This document shows, in pieces, positions 61,453 to 64,000 of a stretch of DNA of 64,000 nt. Position 1 is the stretch's first letter, and the number at the start of each line of letters is the position of its first letter. Source of the stretch: DASWJZ01 sp963814905 (GTDB lineage: Bacteria; Pseudomonadota; Alphaproteobacteria; Rhizobiales; Afifellaceae). The DNA is taken from NCBI GenBank assembly GCA_963814905.1, contig CAWFEM010000015.1, positions 310,001-374,000 of the forward strand, read 5' to 3'. The notes under the pieces were generated by a model. It saw only the letters and a list, made by a program, of their open reading frames with translations, was not told where the DNA came from and did not search any database. Both the position numbers and the translations under genes were made by a program.

Positions 61453-61710
61453 GGCGAAAGCCTCCTATGCGCCTATGGCAAATCACCGAAAAACGGCTGT
61501 AGCGCTGTAGCAAGTCCGCGATCGGCCGCAAAGCAGACCTGTCCGAGCTCGGCCGAATATCGCCGAAAAAACGGGCCGCAGGAATGGTGCGCTGGCCGCG
61601 TGACGGCTCTTGGAGGCGAGAGGCTCGCCTGCCTCGCGACGCGCGAGGGCCTCTATGACACAACAGAAAAACCGTCTCGGGGATCGAAGCAAAGAAACCC
61701 TGAAGCTGAC

Positions 61711-62478
61711 CTACCAGACGGTGAAACCTCCATCGACGATCAGGTCATGCCCGGTGACGAAGGAGGCGCCAGGACTGAGCAGAAAGATCGCCGGGCCAAC
61801 CATCTCCTCGACCGACGCAATGCGGGCCATCGGCGTCTCGGCGGCAAACCTCTTCAGGTTCTCCGCCACCTCCGGCCGCTTGTTCATCGGCGAGAGCGTG
61901 TAGCCCGGGCTGATCGCGTTGACTCGCAATCCGCGGTCGACCCATTCCATGGCGAGACTCTTCGAGAGATGCACGACGCCGGCCTTCGAGCTGTTGTAGT
62001 GCGCCTGCGTGAGGCCGCGATTGACGATCGAGCCCGACATAGAAGCAATGTTGACGATGGCGCCCTTCCCCCGCGGCAGCATCACACGCGCCTCGGCCCG
62101 GCAGCTCAAGAACACGCCCGTCAGGTTGACGTCGATGACCCGGTTCCAGTCCGCGAGCGACAGGTCCTCGGCGGGTGTCGCCGTCGCAATGCCGGCGGAA
62201 TTTACCGCCGCGTCGACCGCACCGAGCTCTGACTCCGCCGCGGAGAGCGCCGCGGTCACATCCTCTTCCGACGTCACGTCACCTTCGAGCACAAGGGCCC
62301 GGCGTCCATATCCCGCGACCATCGCCTTCGTGTCGGCGAGACCGGCCGACTGTCGCGCAAGGTCGAACAGCGCAACATCCGCGCCTGCCTCCGCGATCCC
62401 CGCGGCGATCGCCTGGCCGATGCCGCTCCCCGCCCCTGTCACAAAGGCGACGGAACGCTCAAGTGAAAACAGTCTCAT
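61711..62478 (-). CDS. SDR family oxidoreductase
   Basis: A 255-residue short-chain dehydrogenase: cofactor loop VTGAGSGIGQAIAAGI (residues about 12-27), NSAGIA, catalytic Ser in NIASMSGS and YNSSKAG (Tyr/Lys pair), and the C-terminal TGHDLIVDGGFTVW. It is similar to polyol dehydrogenases. It lies downstream of a second SDR and a sugar ABC operon on the same strand, so it probably oxidises the imported polyol. An ATG two codons upstream (62484) is equally possible. Confidence 0.86.
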   Translation of the reverse strand: MRLFSLERSVAFVTGAGSGIGQAIAAGIAEAGADVALFDLARQSAGLADTKAMVAGYGRRALVLEGDVTSEEDVTAALSAAESELGAVDAAVNSAGIATATPAEDLSLADWNRVIDVNLTGVFLSCRAEARVMLPRGKGAIVNIASMSGSIVNRGLTQAHYNSSKAGVVHLSKSLAMEWVDRGLRVNAISPGYTLSPMNKRPEVAENLKRFAAETPMARIASVEEMVGPAIFLLSPGASFVTGHDLIVDGGFTVW

Positions 62479-62509
62479 CTCCACCTCGCGGTCACGAACA
62501 CAATGCCGG

Positions 62510-63289
62510 TCACGACATGATCAGGCCGCCATCGACATTGATTGTCTGCCCCGTGATGTAATCCGCGTCCGCACTCGCGAGAAACGCAACCAGACCGGAA
62601 ACATCCTTGCCGCTCCCTACGCGCCCCATCGGGACGCCCTTCACCCACTCGGCCATGAGCTCGCCTGGACCGTAGTCTCCGAGCAGCTTCCCCCAGGCGC
62701 GGTCGTTATAGGCCCACATGTCGGTGTCGATAATTCCCGGGCAGATGGCGTTGACCGTGATGCCTTCCTTGGCGACTTCTTTGGCAAGGCTCTGCGTGAT
62801 CCCGACAACGCCGAATTTGCTCGCGGCATAGTGCGGCGTATAGATGAACCCCTGCCGAGCCTGCCCGGAGGCCGTATTGATCAGCTTGCCGCCGCGTCCG
62901 TTGCGGCGCATCGCGGCGATCGCCGCCTGACAGCAGAGAAACACCCCCTTGGTGTTCACCGCCATGATCTTGTCCCACTCCGCTTCAGTCATCTCCTCGA
63001 TGCGCGCCACGGTGATCACACCGGCGTTTTGAATGGAGATGTCCACCCCACCGAGCTTCTCGGCGAGACGATAGAGGGCGGCGACATCATCGGACTTGGT
63101 GACGTCCATCACCGCGAAGGCTACCTCCGCGCCGCTCGCTTTCAGCTCGTCGGCGACCGCCTCGACCTTGGGATCGACCGAGCCGAGCACGAGCTTCGCG
63201 CCTTCCTCGGCGAAACGCGCGGCAATCGCTTGACCGATGCCCCCGCTCGCGCCGGAGATGACTACGGTCTTCCCTGCGAACCTTTTCAT
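62510..63289 (-). CDS. SDR family oxidoreductase, sorbitol/polyol dehydrogenase-like
   Basis: A 259-residue short-chain dehydrogenase: VVISGASGGIGQAIAARF, NAGVITVA, catalytic Ser in LINTASGQARQG and HYAASKFGVVGI (Tyr/Lys pair), TGQTINVDGGLIMS at the end. The sequence style is that of sorbitol (L-iditol 2-) or meso-butanediol dehydrogenases. It is 33 bases behind the sugar ABC ATPase gene and followed by the other SDR, forming a polyol catabolic operon with it. Confidence 0.87.
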   Translation of the reverse strand: MKRFAGKTVVISGASGGIGQAIAARFAEEGAKLVLGSVDPKVEAVADELKASGAEVAFAVMDVTKSDDVAALYRLAEKLGGVDISIQNAGVITVARIEEMTEAEWDKIMAVNTKGVFLCCQAAIAAMRRNGRGGKLINTASGQARQGFIYTPHYAASKFGVVGITQSLAKEVAKEGITVNAICPGIIDTDMWAYNDRAWGKLLGDYGPGELMAEWVKGVPMGRVGSGKDVSGLVAFLASADADYITGQTINVDGGLIMS

Positions 63290-63322
63290 GCCTCTGCTGC
63301 CCCTTCCCCTTAAAGCCCGAGG

Positions 63323-64000
63323 CTAGCTCGTGGCCAACTCCATGACCTGCACGCTGTTGACGTCTTCGCGACGCAAAATCCCGCGCTGCCGTCCGCGACT
63401 CATCACCAGCACGCGATGCGACATGCCGAGCACTTCTTCGAGATCGGAGCTCACCATGATCACCGCCATTCCCGCCGCCGCGAGTCCCGCGATGACCTCA
63501 TAGATCGCTGCGCGCGCCCCGACGTCGATGCCGCGTGTCGGCTCGTCGAGGATGAATATCTTCGGTGGCCGTTGAATCCATTTGGCCACGACCACCTTCT
63601 GCTGGTTTCCGCCCGACAGCCTGCTCACGAGCTGGCCTGGGCGACCCTTGATGCCGAGCCGCTCGATCGCGGTTTCGGCGAAGGAGCGAACCGCGTCCGC
63701 TCGAACCCACTGCGAAGGCGCGATCAGATCGAAGTTCCCTACAGCCATGTTGTTGGCGATGCTGTGTTCGAGGATGAGGCCCTGCGCTTTGCGGTCTTCT
63801 GGGACGAGCACTATCCCTGCGGCAATCGCCGCTGCCGGCCCGGTCAGCTTGATCGGCTCTCCCGCCACCTTGACGACGCCCGACGAGATCGGATCGGCGC
63901 CTGAGATCGCGCGGACGAGCTCCGTGCGTCCGGCGCCGATGAGGCCGGCAAGCCCAAGTATCTCACCGGTGCCGACCGAAAAGCTGATGTCTGCAAAGCG
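63323..64000 (-). CDS. Sugar ABC transporter ATP-binding protein (RbsA-like), cut by window end
   Basis: The C-terminal 225 residues of a two-cassette sugar ATPase; the start lies beyond 64000. The second cassette shows the degenerate Walker A GLIGAGRTELVRAI, IVLVPEDRKAQGLI, signature SRLSGGNQQKVVVAKW and ILDEPTRGIDVGARAAIYEV. It ends before two SDR genes on the same strand. It belongs to a second ribose/polyol-type importer distinct from that at 23.7-28.6 kb. Confidence 0.9.
   Translation of the reverse strand, partial: RFADISFSVGTGEILGLAGLIGAGRTELVRAISGADPISSGVVKVAGEPIKLTGPAAAIAAGIVLVPEDRKAQGLILEHSIANNMAVGNFDLIAPSQWVRADAVRSFAETAIERLGIKGRPGQLVSRLSGGNQQKVVVAKWIQRPPKIFILDEPTRGIDVGARAAIYEVIAGLAAAGMAVIMVSSDLEEVLGMSHRVLVMSRGRQRGILRREDVNSVQVMELATS

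Noticed and set aside
1..64000. CRISPR arrays, rRNA genes, replication origin, complete insertion sequences
   Set aside because: No spaced direct repeats, rRNA sequence, origin-like boxes or IS with both ends were found on reading; a subtle case could have been missed without computation.

Overview
The window looks like chromosomal DNA of an alphaproteobacterium of the order Hyphomicrobiales (Rhizobiales). It is GC-rich and carries a compact cell-cycle neighbourhood typical of that order: sciP, a rhizobial-type fliJ, ctrA, a CheY-like receiver, chpT and eipA. A RIME-like double palindrome also fits. The exact genus cannot be read from the sequence.

Layout. 1-2.4 kb: the end of an MmgE/PrpD gene and an IclR regulator. 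2.4-11.4 kb: a DeoR repressor divergent from a polyol operon with two FAD oxidoreductases, a spermidine/putrescine-type ABC importer and a glycerol-kinase-like enzyme. 11.4-34.2 kb: an accessory, partly decaying region. It holds a truncated TIM-barrel gene ended by an IS3 fragment, a secreted hydrolase, a cyclase-YHS fusion, a broken histidine kinase, an anchored DJ-1/PfpI protein with a GlxA-type regulator, an ECF41 sigma factor with its target promoter, an MFS gene, a drmB (DISARM) tail, a ribose-type ABC operon with a ROK regulator and a leaderless binding-protein paralogue, a NUDIX gene and a serine-recombinase tail abutting tRNA-Met. 34.5-46.8 kb: core chromosome (USP, DUF3309, hydroxyacid dehydrogenase, holin-X/DUF883, mnmA, sciP, two small GNATs, fliJ, ctrA, chpT, eipA, DUF1194, PHP). 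46.8-51.5 kb: a guanidine operon. A guanidine-I (ykkC) riboswitch precedes a NitT/TauT-type ABC importer, a GdmH-like ureohydrolase and a His-rich protein. 51.6-64 kb: a thioesterase, an ATP-grasp-like protein, an orphan binding protein, a GntR regulator beside an allophanate hydrolase remnant, an ArsR regulator followed by two unusual glycosyltransferases, a dehydrogenase, a phosphotransferase, two SDRs and the start of a second sugar ABC operon.

How the genes work together. The guanidine operon is the most coherent system: the riboswitch senses guanidine, the ABC proteins import it, GdmH would hydrolyse it to urea and ammonia, and the His-rich protein may handle the nickel this enzyme class needs. 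In the ctrA region, SciP and ChpT act on CtrA, and CtrA-box-like sites precede sciP, ctrA and eipA. The 23.7-32.3 kb cluster pairs a sugar importer and two sugar-modifying enzymes with a ROK regulator and a probable cytoplasmic sensor derived from the binding protein.

Caution: seven genes carry a single-base insertion that breaks the frame (TIM-barrel, MFS, drmB remnant, sugar permease, NUDIX, hydroxyacid dehydrogenase, ureohydrolase). All are of +1 type, which is suspicious for sequencing or assembly error, so several are probably intact in the living organism.
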